This document shows, in pieces, positions 63,549-64,000 of a DNA stretch of 64,000 bases (positions are counted from its first letter, which is position 1; the number at the start of each line of letters is the position of its first letter). Below the pieces are notes generated by a model. The model searched no databases, was not told the DNA's origin, and saw nothing but the letters and a program-made list of their open reading frames with translations. The stretch covers positions 186,001 through 250,000 of the forward strand of contig NZ_QJRI01000175.1 of NCBI RefSeq assembly GCF_003254565.1, read 5' to 3'. This DNA is from Flavobacterium nitrogenifigens (GTDB taxonomy: Bacteria; Bacteroidota; Bacteroidia; Flavobacteriales; Flavobacteriaceae). The position numbers and the translations under genes are program-made.

Positions 63549-63565
63549 TTTAGAATAAATAAAAA
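63549..63565. promoter_or_regulatory. Shared 17-bp operator-like site upstream of the 61197-63515 receptor
   Basis: TTTAGAATAAATAAAAA, 33 bases upstream of the ATG and 5 bases downstream of the -7 element, so it overlaps the expected transcription start. It is the third member of the set at 60101 and 61102. The minus-strand consensus of the three is TTTTTA-AT-TATTCTAAA with two variable positions. Confidence 0.5.
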
Positions 63566-63570
63566 CAATG

Positions 63571-63600
63571 CAAATGTAGAAATTAAAATAACTTTAACAA
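63571..63600 (-). promoter_or_regulatory. Promoter of the 61197-63515 receptor gene
   Basis: On the minus strand TTG (63598-63600), 19 bases, then TACATTTG (63571-63578): a full match to the Bacteroidota promoter. The -33 region reads TTGTTAAAG, sharing TGTTAAAG with the siderophore receptor promoter. Confidence 0.7.
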
Positions 63601-63731
63601 TTTTATTTTTTTCTCATTTAGTATCGAAATTGTTAAATGTTGATTTTAGAGCATTTAATCGAAATTCTTGTTAGAAGTTGTAGTGCGATAAACTTTAAAA
63701 GGCTTAATTTTGCAGTCTGAAAAACGATTTC

Positions 63732-64000
63732 ATGATTTTACCATTCTTTAAAAAGATTCAAAATACGCCTCGAGGATATCGCATTGCCAATACTGTTTTT
63801 TTCTTCCTTTCTGGTTTTGGTTATTCTTCGTGGGTTTCGAGAATTCCACATATACAAGCCCAATTAAAACTTTCTGAAGCCGAATTTGGAGCCGTTTTAT
63901 TCGCTTTTCCAATAGGTTTAATGTTGACGATGCCTTTTACAGGAAAACTGTTAAACAAATACAGCAGTCGTTACATCATGCTGCTTGGAGCAGTTATGTT
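63732..64000 (+). CDS. MFS transporter, N-terminal part only (runs off the right edge)
   Basis: 89 complete codons from the ATG at 63732 to the window edge. KIQNTPRGYRIANTVFFFLSGFGYSSWVSRIPHIQAQLKLSEAEFGAVLFAFPIGLMLTMPFTGKLLNKYSSRYIMLLGAV shows the first two transmembrane helices of a major facilitator and the conserved GxxLxxR/K-type loop (GKLLNKYSSR). It looks like the YbjJ-like group; substrate unknown. A TAATTTTG -7 match lies at 63705-63712. Confidence 0.85.
   Translation, partial: MILPFFKKIQNTPRGYRIANTVFFFLSGFGYSSWVSRIPHIQAQLKLSEAEFGAVLFAFPIGLMLTMPFTGKLLNKYSSRYIMLLGAVM

Overview
The window is a contiguous stretch of an AT-rich Bacteroidota chromosome, almost certainly a Flavobacterium or close relative. 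Support: the SecD-SecF fusion, a gliding/type IX secretion (T9SS) C-terminal domain next to a PorP/SprF protein, plugless and plugged TonB-type barrels, promoters with the Bacteroidota -7 element TAnnTTTG, and no Shine-Dalgarno-type start sites. I saw no rRNA, tRNA, CRISPR array, transposase or phage gene. All calls come from reading the sequence; no database search was run.

Layout. 1-8448: a MoxR/DUF58/DUF4350/DUF4129/SpoIIM membrane operon on the minus strand, with a divergent RDD gene and a secreted protein running off the left edge. 8557-9408: a secreted protein. 9494-17502: surface glycan locus (TRIC/UPF0126 channel, FemAB-like protein, FdtB-like aminotransferase, Wzx-like flippase, four glycosyltransferases, FdtA-like ketoisomerase), ending in ftsE. 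18428-24271: a 1004-residue TPR protein and a plugless outer-membrane barrel with a phzF-family gene between them. 24404-25451: a GNAT protein and a GreA-like small protein. 25970-36114: asnB, an asnB paralogue lacking its glutaminase residues, gyrB, mdh and secDF. 36200-42257: PagL-like deacylase, lgt, yidD, cysS, a four-helix-bundle protein, folE and an aminotransferase. 42381-50452: a retropepsin/PDZ protein and a T9SS surface protein, SprF-like and OmpA-like trio. 50590-57674: lipoprotein, DUF1573, valS, a GLUG-repeat lipoprotein, a broken copy of the valS 3' end, a GyrI-like protein and an orphan polyvalent-protein kinase. 57831-63515: an iron-type uptake locus (TonB receptor, DUF4198, TonB receptor), followed by the start of an MFS transporter.

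How the genes work together. The glycan locus supplies a 3-amino-3-deoxy sugar and the transferases and flippase that build a surface polysaccharide. The TPR/barrel pair and the SprF/OmpA/CTD trio are outer-membrane and surface machinery. The three genes of the 58-63 kb locus share a 17-bp operator-like site overlapping or close to their promoters, which suggests one regulator, Fur being the natural candidate.

Most unusual: (i) the tandem asparagine synthetase-like protein in which Cys, Arg and Asn of the glutaminase site are all replaced; (ii) the shared site in the uptake locus; (iii) a dense set of palindromic intergenic repeats, one apparently absorbed in frame into an aminotransferase gene; (iv) single genes apparently slotted between conserved neighbours and bracketed by short repeats or duplications (GLUG gene after valS, phzF, four-helix bundle gene).
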